From: Rubrobacter_D sp963840835
GTDB taxonomy: Bacteria > Actinomycetota > Rubrobacteria > Rubrobacterales > Rubrobacteraceae
Direction: 5' to 3'
Assembly: GCA_963840835.1 (NCBI GenBank)
Contig: CAWJAM010000004.1
Span: 19,320-83,319 of the forward strand
DNA length: 64,000 bases
The position numbers were made by a program, and so were the translations under genes. Below, one piece after another: positions 26,842 through 34,795 of this stretch. Each line of letters opens with the position of its first letter. Positions within the stretch are counted from its first letter, which is position 1. Under the pieces are notes generated by a model that worked only from the letters and a program-made list of their open reading frames with translations, was not told the DNA's origin and ran no database searches.

Positions 26842-27525
26842 TCATGAAGAATGCCCTCTCGTCCCCAGCCCGGCCTCGCGGGCGTGGATTATTGCCTGGG
26901 ACCGATCCGAGACCTGCAGCTTGGTGAAGATGCTGGAGACGTAGTTGCGCACGGTTTTGGGGCTGAGGTAGAGGCGCGAAGCGATGGCGTTGTTGGTGTA
27001 GCCATCGGCCATGAGGGTGAGGATCTCGTGCTCGCGATCGGTCAGGTTCGAAAAAGGTTGCTCCGACCTCGTTGTGCGGTCCAGTCCGGGTGTGGCGAAG
27101 TATTCCGTCAGGCGGCGTGTGATCGCGGGGCTGAAGATCGCCTCCCCGCTGGCCGCGGCGTGGATGGCCCTTAGCGTCTCGGCTCCGTCGGCGCCCTTGA
27201 GAACGTAGCCGTGGGCACCGGCGCGCATGGCGGCGAAGATCGACTGGTCGTCCTCGAACATCGTGAGCATCAGGATTGCGGTGTCCGGATTCGCTTCCAG
27301 AATGCGTTGCGTAGCCTCTATACCTGTCAATTTGGGCATGTTGAGGTCCATCAGGATCACGTCAGGCCGCACTTCCAGCGACAGGGCGACCGCCTCTTCA
27401 CCGTCCGTAGCCTCCCCGACCAGCTCGGTGTCTGGCTCGGCGCCCAGTATGGCGCGCATGCCCCGGCGGAAGACCGGATGATCGTCGGCGACGAGGACCC
27501 GGATACGGTTCGTAGATCTCTCCAC
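26842..27525 (-). CDS. NarL/FixJ-family response regulator
   Basis: A 227-residue two-domain regulator. Receiver: acidic pair ADDHP, phospho-acceptor Asp in VILMDLNMP, Thr/Lys in MLTMFED and VLKGAD. The C-terminal LuxR-type HTH is LTDREHEILTLMADGYTN...IASRLYLSPKTVRNYV. The GTG start overlaps the stop of the kinase gene by one base, so the two are translationally coupled and form a cognate pair. Confidence 0.95.
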   Translation of the reverse strand: MERSTNRIRVLVADDHPVFRRGMRAILGAEPDTELVGEATDGEEAVALSLEVRPDVILMDLNMPKLTGIEATQRILEANPDTAILMLTMFEDDQSIFAAMRAGAHGYVLKGADGAETLRAIHAAASGEAIFSPAITRRLTEYFATPGLDRTTRSEQPFSNLTDREHEILTLMADGYTNNAIASRLYLSPKTVRNYVSSIFTKLQVSDRSQAIIHAREAGLGTRGHSS

Positions 27526-29687
27526 TATCCCTCCTTCGGCAAAGGCAGCCTGGCGCGGACACGGGTACCTCCCTTGGGAGGCGTCTCCACGACGAGGCTA
27601 CCGCCAAGCTCGCTCGCCCGCTCGCGCATCGAAGTCAGGCCTACCCCGACGGGGGCGTGATCCGGCATCCCGCGGCCGTCGTCGCTCACCTCTACGCACA
27701 GTAGTCTGGACTCCTCGATCGCGAGGTGGACGCTGCATGAACTCGCCCCGGCGTGACGGGCGACGTTGGTTAGTGCCTCCTGGGCTATGCGGTAGGCTGC
27801 CACCTCGACTGCCGCCGACAGCGGCGGCAAACCTTCCGGCGCTTCCACCGAGACGTTCAGGCCCTTCGCGCCGTACTGGGCGGCGCTCTCGCGCAGCGCG
27901 CCGAGGAGGCCGAGGTCATCGAGCGCCGGCGGCCTGAGCCCGTAGACCAGGCGGCGGATGTCGGTGACGGCATTCTGGGAGTCCGCTTTCAGGTCGAGCA
28001 ATAGCTTCTCGGCGGCGTCAGGGTCTCGCCTCATCAGCGCGCGAACGGCGTCCACCGTGAGAGCCTGGCTGGAGAGTTGGGGTCCCAGGCCGTCGTGCAG
28101 GTCTCGCCTCAGACGGCGACGTTCTTCCTCGCGCGCCTCGACGAGCCGTTCTCGGGAGCGCTGCAGGGCGGCGGAGAGCCTGAGAGCCTCGTCGGTCATA
28201 AGCGCGGCGTGGGCGGAGGCACCGATCTGGTGCGCGAGGTCCTCAAGAAGCTGTCGTTCCTTCGGTCCGAAGCCATGGTCACCGGCCCGCGGTCGGACCA
28301 CCAGCCGGCCGACCGTCTCGCCCCCGTAGACGAGCGGCAAGAAGAGCGCGTCTTCTCCTGGATCTCCTGCGGCCGCCGCGATCTCGAACCCGCCTTCTCG
28401 CCTGAGCTGTATCTCCGCGTAGGGCAGCTTCAATGTCTCCCGCAAGGTTCGGGTGACGGCAGGCAGCACGGCGTCAGGGGCCAGCGTCGATTCGAGGCGG
28501 GAGCCCATACGCGAGAGCACAGCGTACGGGTTGTCGCGTTCGCCGTAGATCAGGTGGTTGACTCCCCGTTGCAAACGGTCGCGCAGGGGTTGGAACATGA
28601 CAGCCGCAAGACCCGTGGCGATCAACGAGACGATAAGGCTCCCCTGCACCTGCAATACCGTGCCGAGTCCACCCACCACCAACACGTAAAGTAGGACGAC
28701 GCTGGTGGTCAGGGCGCCGTAGACGATGGCGCGGTTGATGATGAAGTCTATATCGAAGAGGTGGTAGCGAAGAATGGCTATGCCGATGCTCAGCGGGATG
28801 AGGAGCAGGGTTCCTGCGGTAACCAGGTGCCCGCCGAGATGCACGAGTAGCCCGCCCGCTGATGTGGGCTCGGGGACGAAAGCGGCCAGCGCCAGGTTCG
28901 TTCCGAGGAACCCGGCGAGCGCCGTCGAGATGCCGAGGACTACCCATTTGATCTGCTGCCGTTGCACCGAGTTCGAGGCGCGCCGGTAACGGTAGGACTG
29001 CGAGTAGGCGATGGTGCCCAGACCGATGGTCCAGATGGCGAGCGCGGGCCAGATAGTCCAGGCAGTCGAATTTGAAGCGGTCCATTCAGGGAACCAGTGT
29101 TTGGGCAGCTGCCAGACGAGCCAGACGAGCGCCACCCAACGCGTCCATGCCGGCACGAACCGCCCGTCCGGAAAGACGTAAAGGAACAGCCCGAAAGTTA
29201 TGGCCCCCAGAGATTGCAGGAACGCAACCGGAAGTCCCCAGGCAGAAGGCTGCGCAGCCAGCACGTTCATCGTGTCCGGAAAAGTGGCCAGCCCGAAGGT
29301 GAGCAAGGCCATCGAAACGAGCAGCGCCATGCGGTCATCAGGCCTGCGCCAGAAGATTAGGACGGCGATAGTCCCGTACGCGGCCGCGAAGACGATGTCT
29401 ACGGTAACAGCGTACACCGAATAGGCCCCCAGAGAGAGACCAAAGCCTTTCAGCGCACGCAAGTCCTCCTGGGAAAGTTGCCTGTTTATGCACTCGGTGG
29501 GGGCACACGCAGAATGGTACTGCGCGAACTCCACCGGGATGCCCACGATGAAAACACCCAGGGTCAGCGCGGCCACAACCACCCACGTGGCGCGGGCGAG
29601 GGCCAGAGAACGACCGACAAGAGGCTTGGCGGCCGAATCACGGTCAGGCGTCATGGCGGCTGGCGTGGGAGTGAACCGACGACTCAT
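27525..29687 (-). CDS. Membrane histidine kinase (HisKA_3, NarL partner)
   Basis: A 720-residue sensor kinase. The N-terminal half has about eight hydrophobic segments forming a membrane sensor, with an extracellular Cys-containing loop near residue 60. A GAF-like domain (residues about 390-510, MGSRLESTLAPDAVLP onward) precedes the dimerisation helix with the phospho-acceptor His in RRDLHDGLGPQLSS. The HATPase domain has N and G boxes (AQEALTNVARHA, DDGRGMP and GVGLTSMRERASELGG). The signal is unknown. Confidence 0.93.
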   Translation of the reverse strand: MSRRFTPTPAAMTPDRDSAAKPLVGRSLALARATWVVVAALTLGVFIVGIPVEFAQYHSACAPTECINRQLSQEDLRALKGFGLSLGAYSVYAVTVDIVFAAAYGTIAVLIFWRRPDDRMALLVSMALLTFGLATFPDTMNVLAAQPSAWGLPVAFLQSLGAITFGLFLYVFPDGRFVPAWTRWVALVWLVWQLPKHWFPEWTASNSTAWTIWPALAIWTIGLGTIAYSQSYRYRRASNSVQRQQIKWVVLGISTALAGFLGTNLALAAFVPEPTSAGGLLVHLGGHLVTAGTLLLIPLSIGIAILRYHLFDIDFIINRAIVYGALTTSVVLLYVLVVGGLGTVLQVQGSLIVSLIATGLAAVMFQPLRDRLQRGVNHLIYGERDNPYAVLSRMGSRLESTLAPDAVLPAVTRTLRETLKLPYAEIQLRREGGFEIAAAAGDPGEDALFLPLVYGGETVGRLVVRPRAGDHGFGPKERQLLEDLAHQIGASAHAALMTDEALRLSAALQRSRERLVEAREEERRRLRRDLHDGLGPQLSSQALTVDAVRALMRRDPDAAEKLLLDLKADSQNAVTDIRRLVYGLRPPALDDLGLLGALRESAAQYGAKGLNVSVEAPEGLPPLSAAVEVAAYRIAQEALTNVARHAGASSCSVHLAIEESRLLCVEVSDDGRGMPDHAPVGVGLTSMRERASELGGSLVVETPPKGGTRVRARLPLPKEG

Positions 29688-29722
29688 GACCGAGCTCCCT
29701 CATCACGCGCTCCCTCTGGAGG

Positions 29723-30805
29723 TTACGCCCATGGGACACTGACTATGGCGTCTAGGAGAGGCTCATGATCGTAGCTCGTGGTGTTGCCCATCATCACCAC
29801 GCCGAGCGACACTTCGGGATAGATGCGCATCACGTTCCAAAACCCGGCCCCGCCACCGAGGTGCTCGATGTAAGCGGGACGCCGCTCTCTAGCCTCGTGC
29901 GAGCGGAACCAGCCCAAACCAAAATCCCGCTTTCCTCCTCTCGGCGTGATCCGCCGCATCTCTGCCACCGACTTAGGCGACAGCATCTGCACGCCATCGC
30001 TCTGCCCCTCGTTCAAATGAAGCAGCACGAACCGGGCGGCCTCGGCGACGCCGCCGACCAGCCCGCCATAAGCCGGTCCCTTGACGTAGAAGGGGTCGAA
30101 CGTGACGTACCTCCCCTGCCGGGGTCCCACTATACCCTTCGGCAACGCTGCCCTGAGGAGGGGGATGAGGGGCCGCCGGATCGGTTGGTGGCCTATGGCG
30201 GGGGTATCCCCGACGGGATAGGTGAAGCCGGTGCGATCCATCCCGAGGGGGGCCAGGATCTCCTCGCGCACATATTCCTCGTATGTCACTCCGGAGACCT
30301 CCGAGACCACTTCTCCCAGCACCAGGTAGCCGAGGTTCGAGTAGCTGGCGCGCTCGCCTGGGACGGACTTCAGCTTGCGATGCTTGCTCAGCAAGCGATC
30401 GACGAAGGCGCGCTGGTCGAACGTTCGAGCATTGGCGGGCCGGACCCACCGGATCGGCAATGGGTTGGCGAGCCCGGAGCTGTGGCTAAGGAGGTGGCGG
30501 ACGGTCACGGGAACCGGCTGCGACACCACCTTGAAGCCTCGAAAGTACTCATCAGCCGGTGTATCCAGATCGAGGTAGCTTCCCTCGGCGAGCCGCATTA
30601 CGGCGGTGGCAGTCACGATCTTCGTCATCGAGAACCACAGGTAGCTCGTCGATGGCCCGGCCGGGGTCGAAGACGCGAGGTCCGCAAATCCGAAACCCCG
30701 CTCCCATACTACGAGATCACCCCGCACCACCGCCACCGACAGCCCCGGCACGCCTTCGGTGCGAGCTCTCTCTTCGATGAATGCCTCGAGTGCTTCCGTG
30801 TCCAT
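29723..30805 (-). CDS. Serine hydrolase (class C beta-lactamase/EstB-like)
   Basis: A 360-residue beta-lactamase-fold hydrolase. ATG 30805 is preferred because AAGGAG lies nine bases upstream; an alternative ATG is at 30838. The catalytic SxxK is in WFSMTKIV and the YxN tyrosine in RASYSNLGYL. The third motif appears as HLGGG near the C-terminus. No signal peptide is seen. Members are esterases or D-aminopeptidases more often than true beta-lactamases. Confidence 0.9.
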   Translation of the reverse strand: MDTEALEAFIEERARTEGVPGLSVAVVRGDLVVWERGFGFADLASSTPAGPSTSYLWFSMTKIVTATAVMRLAEGSYLDLDTPADEYFRGFKVVSQPVPVTVRHLLSHSSGLANPLPIRWVRPANARTFDQRAFVDRLLSKHRKLKSVPGERASYSNLGYLVLGEVVSEVSGVTYEEYVREEILAPLGMDRTGFTYPVGDTPAIGHQPIRRPLIPLLRAALPKGIVGPRQGRYVTFDPFYVKGPAYGGLVGGVAEAARFVLLHLNEGQSDGVQMLSPKSVAEMRRITPRGGKRDFGLGWFRSHEARERRPAYIEHLGGGAGFWNVMRIYPEVSLGVVMMGNTTSYDHEPLLDAIVSVPWA

Positions 30806-30827
30806 CGGATACCCGGCTCCTTGCGAT

Positions 30828-31661
30828 TTAGGATACATTATCGCACCCGAGACCCACTCGACTCGTGGGATTCGCCTCCGGCGGGGGTGGCCGGTCCCTC
30901 TGCCAGGATTGTAGTTTCGGACGCGCTGCGATCCGGGAAGGTTGGGTTATTGCACCCGAGGCTGGGCTTGGACGCCCACCGTCTCGGCGGAGGGGCTGGC
31001 GCAGGACGCTGAAGGCCATCCACGCTCCGCTTATCACCAGCAGCAACGCCCCCACGAGCACCGTTGGCGGGGTGCTCTGAACGCCGAGGATCACTACCGC
31101 GTACACGATACCAAGGGGATACATGAACACGGCCGCGGCGGCCCAGAGGGCCCCGGCCCACCTGGGCAGCGTCCCCGAGCGCCAGATGGCCACGCCCAGC
31201 AGCACGTTGCCCACGAACTGGAGCACGATGACCAGCAGGGCGGTAACCATGAACACGGTATCCGCGAAGATTGGGGGCAGCCCGTCGTACTCCTCTATCC
31301 CCGCCAGGTACGCCTGCCCTTCGTGGGGCGCGGAGAAGGTAGAAACCCCCATCGCTGGCAGGAATAGGGCGATACCAAAAACGGTGATGACCATGGCTAC
31401 GAGTCCAAGACGTCCGGTGCGGCTGTTGGCGAGATAGGCTCCGAGGGCAAACGTGCCGAAGATCGCGAGGATCAGGCCTAGAGTGCTGCCCAGAACGTGG
31501 CTCCACACGTAGTGATCGGTGGTCACGTAGCGGGACCAGGCCTCGAAGTGGGTGTTCGGGTCGGGCTGGGGGTTCATGCTCGACCAGAATGTCAGTGCCC
31601 CGTAGAGGGGCAGGCCCAGCAGGCCAAAGCCGACCCACCTCGCGGTGCTCGTTGCGCTCAT
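30828..31661 (-). CDS. Hypothetical membrane protein, six to seven helices
   Basis: A 277-residue integral membrane protein with a GGAAAGGAG ribosome site. Helices are clear at VGFGLLGLPLYGALTF, LGLILAIFGTFALGAYL, LVAMVITVFGIALFLP, TVFMVTALLVIVLQFVG, LWAAAAVFMYPLGIVYAVV and VLVGALLLVISGAWMAF, followed by a basic cytoplasmic tail. No family with known function is recognised. It lies 22 bp before the serine hydrolase and is probably co-transcribed with it. Confidence 0.75.
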   Translation of the reverse strand: MSATSTARWVGFGLLGLPLYGALTFWSSMNPQPDPNTHFEAWSRYVTTDHYVWSHVLGSTLGLILAIFGTFALGAYLANSRTGRLGLVAMVITVFGIALFLPAMGVSTFSAPHEGQAYLAGIEEYDGLPPIFADTVFMVTALLVIVLQFVGNVLLGVAIWRSGTLPRWAGALWAAAAVFMYPLGIVYAVVILGVQSTPPTVLVGALLLVISGAWMAFSVLRQPLRRDGGRPSPASGAITQPSRIAARPKLQSWQRDRPPPPEANPTSRVGLGCDNVS

Positions 31662-31979
31662 CAGCGGCTCCTTTCCCTTTATTGTTGGCTCCTTTCGGGA
31701 GTTGGGAGCAGCCTACGGCGCGACGTGTCCCGCCGTCACGAGGCAGGCGTCACGATCTGTAGGACAATATGTCCCGTGCCATTGATCGCCCGGGTGGTAC
31801 CGACTCCTATAAATGTATGCGGAACCGGTCGGGAAGAGTTGCAACAGGCCAGCGGCGAATGAAACCCGTCACCGGGCCGCTCAGTAGCCGCGAGGCTATC
31901 CCTTGCTCAAGCGCCGCACCCGCCCAATCAGGAACAAGGATGCAGCCATCACCGCTGAGCCGGTAGGCCGCGCCGGCCC
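31662..31979. other. Intergenic, 318 bp
   Basis: Upstream region of the minus-strand membrane protein and downstream end of the Crp-type gene. It contains TTGATC and TATAAA words near 31778-31809, but the 20-base spacing is too long for a convincing promoter. No gene supported. Confidence 0.35.
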
Positions 31980-32681
31980 CTACCCTACCTTGGCCAGGCC
32001 CTCAATGTACCCCAGGTCCTTGACCACGATGTGGCGCCCTTTGAGCTCCACTGCCCCGGCCTCCTTGAGCCTGGAGAAAGCCCGGGTAACGGCCACCCGC
32101 TTGCAGCCGATCATCGTGCCTAGCTGCTCGTGGGTGTAGCGGGTAGGGATGCGGTAGCTCTCGCTGCTCACCACTCCTTCGGATTCGACCAGGGTCAGGA
32201 TCAGGGTAGCAAGGCGAGCAGGGACGTCTTTGCCGAGGATGTCGGCGTAGCGGACCTCGGAGTCATGCAGCCTCTCGGCGAGCTCGCGCACGAGCCTAAG
32301 CCCCACTTCAGGCTTTTTCATGATCAACCCCTCGAGATCCTCGCGCCTCAGGGAGACCACGGTAGAGGGGGCGAGTGCCCGCACGTAGACGCCTTCGAGG
32401 CTCTGGCCGGTGAGGGCCATCTCCCCGAAGACGCTCCCACCCTCAACCACCGATAGAGTGATCTCATCGCCGCCTCGGATCACCTCGTAGACCTGCACCC
32501 TGCCTTGTTTGAGTATGAACAGCCTCTCTGTGCCGTCCTGCGGAGCGTAGAGGACGTCGCCCTGCTCGAGGAAGGTGTCCGGGCATCGGTTGGCCAGATC
32601 CTTCATTTCCTCTGGGGAGAGGGGGCCGAAGATATCGACCATCGAAAGCAGGCGTATCTGTTCTTGTAGGGACATGGGCAT
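31980..32681 (-). CDS. Crp/Fnr-family transcription regulator
   Basis: A 233-residue regulator: N-terminal cyclic-nucleotide-binding barrel (GDVLYAPQDGTERLFILKQGRVQVY, GSVFGEMAL), long dimer helix (VRELAERLHDSEVRYADI) and C-terminal winged HTH (YTHEQLGTMIGCKRVAVTRA). The phosphate-binding cassette FGEMAL lacks the full FGE..L..R.A cAMP signature, so cAMP binding is uncertain. No cysteines that would form an Fnr Fe-S cluster. Confidence 0.92.
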   Translation of the reverse strand: MPMSLQEQIRLLSMVDIFGPLSPEEMKDLANRCPDTFLEQGDVLYAPQDGTERLFILKQGRVQVYEVIRGGDEITLSVVEGGSVFGEMALTGQSLEGVYVRALAPSTVVSLRREDLEGLIMKKPEVGLRLVRELAERLHDSEVRYADILGKDVPARLATLILTLVESEGVVSSESYRIPTRYTHEQLGTMIGCKRVAVTRAFSRLKEAGAVELKGRHIVVKDLGYIEGLAKVG

Positions 32682-33078
32682 AAAGCGGCGTTCCTTCCCT
32701 CTCGCGAGAGACGTACCTGATTGCCATCCTCTTAGGAAGAAAGGAGTCGGCCCGGGTCCGCAAAAAGCGTCTGGTGTGTGGCCCTCATTCTAGCACGTTT
32801 TGTATCAGGTGATACTACGGAGGCGAAGTGGAAGCCCGGCGCCCTCACTCAGGGGTGAGAGGACCTTTATGACGATCTTCTGAGGGGAAAGGGAAAGGAG
32901 AGGTCGAGCCACCGAGTCGATGTGTTCATACCGCACGTATTTTCGTTCCAAACATTGCTATGTCGCAGGATACGGCACCACATCGTGCGGTGTGGGTGAA
33001 TAGACGTATTCCCCTGGGAAAGGGAAAGGAGAGGGTCAGTCGTAGACGGTCGCGGAAGCCCCCGGAAAAGAAGCTCAC
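32682..33078. other. Intergenic, 397 bp, purine-tract pair and possible small ORF
   Basis: Two nearly identical GGGAAAGGGAAAGGAG tracts occur at 32884-32900 and 33016-33032, each resembling a strong ribosome site without a convincing start at normal distance. Between them is an ATG-initiated frame of 27 codons (32920-33003) with three cysteines; the 19-base spacing to the tract argues against it. Otherwise nothing recognised. Confidence 0.35.
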
Positions 33079-33294
33079 GTGCTCTCTGAGGAAGCGCAGA
33101 TCGGCAAGCGGGTGAGGGTGCGCGAAGGTGTCCTTCTACGACCGACCCTGCCAGCTTCGGTAGGCACGATCGAGAAAAGGTGGGGAGACCCCAACTACGC
33201 GGCCCTAGATGTCCTGCTCGACGATGGCATCCTACAACTGTTCTGGTACTACGAGATGGAGGAGGTCGATGCTAATGAGGCTGGAGGCGCATGA
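33079..33294 (+). CDS. Hypothetical small protein
   Basis: A 71-residue acidic protein starting at GTG 33079. The segment IGKRVRVREGVLL...GTIEKRWG...ALDVLLDDG looks like a small beta-barrel (KOW/SH3-like) but this is only an impression. It overlaps the next gene by 26 bases, so the two are likely co-expressed. Confidence 0.5.
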   Translation: MLSEEAQIGKRVRVREGVLLRPTLPASVGTIEKRWGDPNYAALDVLLDDGILQLFWYYEMEEVDANEAGGA

Positions 33295-33472
33295 CGTCCT
33301 GGCCGTGGTTGCGGGGCGAAGCCGCAGGGGCTGCCCCCCGCACGGTCCCCACCTCATCGACTTCGTCGGGAAAGGCCTCTACGAAGCCCGGTGCTTGAAC
33401 TGCGGGTTGGTGGGTCCCGAACGCAAGGATAGCTTGGAAGCGAAGCTGGCCTTCGACCAGAGATGGCACTAG
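33269..33472 (+). CDS. Hypothetical small protein with CxxC
   Basis: A 67-residue protein; ATG 33269 is favoured because GGAGGAGGT lies just upstream. It contains GCPPHGPH and CLNCGLVGP, possibly a small zinc or redox site, and a basic middle. No family recognised. Confidence 0.5.
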   Translation: MLMRLEAHDVLAVVAGRSRRGCPPHGPHLIDFVGKGLYEARCLNCGLVGPERKDSLEAKLAFDQRWH

Positions 33473-33586
33473 GTCACCCAGGTTAGCCGTCCCGACTTGC
33501 TCGTCCGATCTGTCCGGAGGACATACCGAGGCCCACTCGAGGAGTCTGACGAAGGCGTAGAGCACCCTGCAAAGGAGGAGAACAGC

Positions 33587-33967
33587 GTGAGAGCGGAGCA
33601 GACCGTCTCCGAGATGGTGGTGGAGTCGCTGGCCAGACAGGCCGAGGCGCTTTCAGAGGAGACCGACCGGCCCTTTGGGGAGGCATTCGCGGAGATCCTC
33701 AAGACCCCCGCGGGTAGCAAACTCGCCGAGCTAGCGGATGGTCCTCACCGCCACGAGAAGGCCGCCGACTGGCAGGCAGGCCTGCTCATGGACCGCAAGG
33801 TTCAAAGGACGGCGTACCTGTGTGCCTCTAAAGCTGGGCACGACGCCGGTGAAACTTGCTACTCTTGGCATGGGCGATACACAGAGCGGGTCGAGGGCAC
33901 AGATGCGCGGGCGGAGTACCAAGCGCTGTTGCGAAAGAGGATCACCCACCTGGAGCGATCTTCGTGA
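33587..33967 (+). CDS. Hypothetical protein
   Basis: A 126-residue protein with GTG start after AAAGGAGGAG. The N-terminal half is helical (TVSEMVVESLARQAEALSEE and PFGEAFAEILKTPAG); the C-terminal half has two cysteines (AYLCASKAGHDAG and ETCYSWHGRY). Not recognised. It follows the two small genes and may share their transcript. Confidence 0.6.
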   Translation: MRAEQTVSEMVVESLARQAEALSEETDRPFGEAFAEILKTPAGSKLAELADGPHRHEKAADWQAGLLMDRKVQRTAYLCASKAGHDAGETCYSWHGRYTERVEGTDARAEYQALLRKRITHLERSS

Positions 33968-34052
33968 GAAACTAAACGCCGTCTCTTCTAGCGGGCGGTC
34001 TCGGGCCATCTGCTAGACTCTCTCCGGTACAAGCGGGAGCAAGGGGAGAGCT

Positions 34053-34343
34053 ATGGTGGACCATCTCGTGTTTTTCGCCGTCAGGGAGGGAGCGTCGTCC
34101 GAGGAGGTCGAGGATCTCGTCTCGTCGATGCGCGCCCTGAAGGACGATGTACCAAGCACCATAGATCTCTCCGTGGGCGAGGACTTCTCGGGGCGCTCGG
34201 GGGAATATACCCACGCCCTCTTCGCCCGCTTCGAGGACGCCGCCGGACTGCAGGAGTACATGGAGCATCCCGCGCACCTGGCCGTCGTCGAGAAGCTCGA
34301 CGCGACTACGACGGGCCGGATCGTCGCCGACTACGAGTTCTAG
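34053..34343 (+). CDS. Dabb-family stress-responsive alpha-beta barrel protein
   Basis: A 96-residue protein. MVDHLVFFAVREGAS and the C-terminal HLAVVEKLDATTTGRIVADYEF are characteristic of the Dabb fold, which dimerises as an alpha-beta barrel. The molecular function of the family in bacteria is mostly unknown. It ends 4 bp before the rhodanese start, so the two are in one operon. Confidence 0.85.
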   Translation: MVDHLVFFAVREGASSEEVEDLVSSMRALKDDVPSTIDLSVGEDFSGRSGEYTHALFARFEDAAGLQEYMEHPAHLAVVEKLDATTTGRIVADYEF

Positions 34344-34347
34344 TCGC

Positions 34348-34677
34348 GTGGAGAGGTCAGACTACGACAACATAACGGCGAGCGGGCTGAAGGACAGGCT
34401 CGAGGCGGGGGACAGGCTGGTACTCCTCGACGTGCGCGAGCGGTGGGAGTTCGAGCTTGCCCGCATAGAAGGCTCGACGTTCATCCCCATGTCGGAGCTG
34501 GGGGAACGTTATACCGAGCTAGACCCCGGCTCCGAGACCGTGGTGATCTGCCACCACGGCATCCGCAGCTCCTACGTGGCCCAGGCGCTCCAGGGGGCCG
34601 GCTTCGAGAAGGTCCTCAACCTCGAAGGCGGACTCGACGCCTACTCATTTGTGGACGAGTCCGTCCCAACTTATTGA
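34348..34677 (+). CDS. Single-domain rhodanese
   Basis: A 109-residue rhodanese with a GTG start. The active-site loop CHHGIRS (residue about 71) carries the persulfide-forming cysteine, and LLDVRERWEFELARIEGS is the conserved first block. It moves sulfane sulfur between thiols. It lies between the Dabb protein and the cNMP-TrxR-like fusion, which suggests a thiol or redox function for the set. Confidence 0.92.
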   Translation: MERSDYDNITASGLKDRLEAGDRLVLLDVRERWEFELARIEGSTFIPMSELGERYTELDPGSETVVICHHGIRSSYVAQALQGAGFEKVLNLEGGLDAYSFVDESVPTY

Positions 34678-34753
34678 AACAGAGTGCTCGTACCAGACCG
34701 GCGAGCTCGATCCCGTCATCGCGGGGATGCGCCGGACCGCTGTAGGAGGCACT

Positions 34754-34795
34754 ATGGATGCGACAGCAAAGGATATAGTCGAGGTTGCACGATGA
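34754..34795 (+). CDS. Short upstream ORF (13 aa) coupled to the TrxR-like fusion
   Basis: AGGAGG at 34744-34749 precedes ATG 34754. The frame MDATAKDIVEVAR ends at TGA 34793-34795, overlapping ATG 34792 of the next gene as ATGA. The downstream start has no ribosome site of its own as strong as this one, so coupling or leader control is plausible. Too short to judge by coding statistics. Confidence 0.4.
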   Translation: MDATAKDIVEVAR

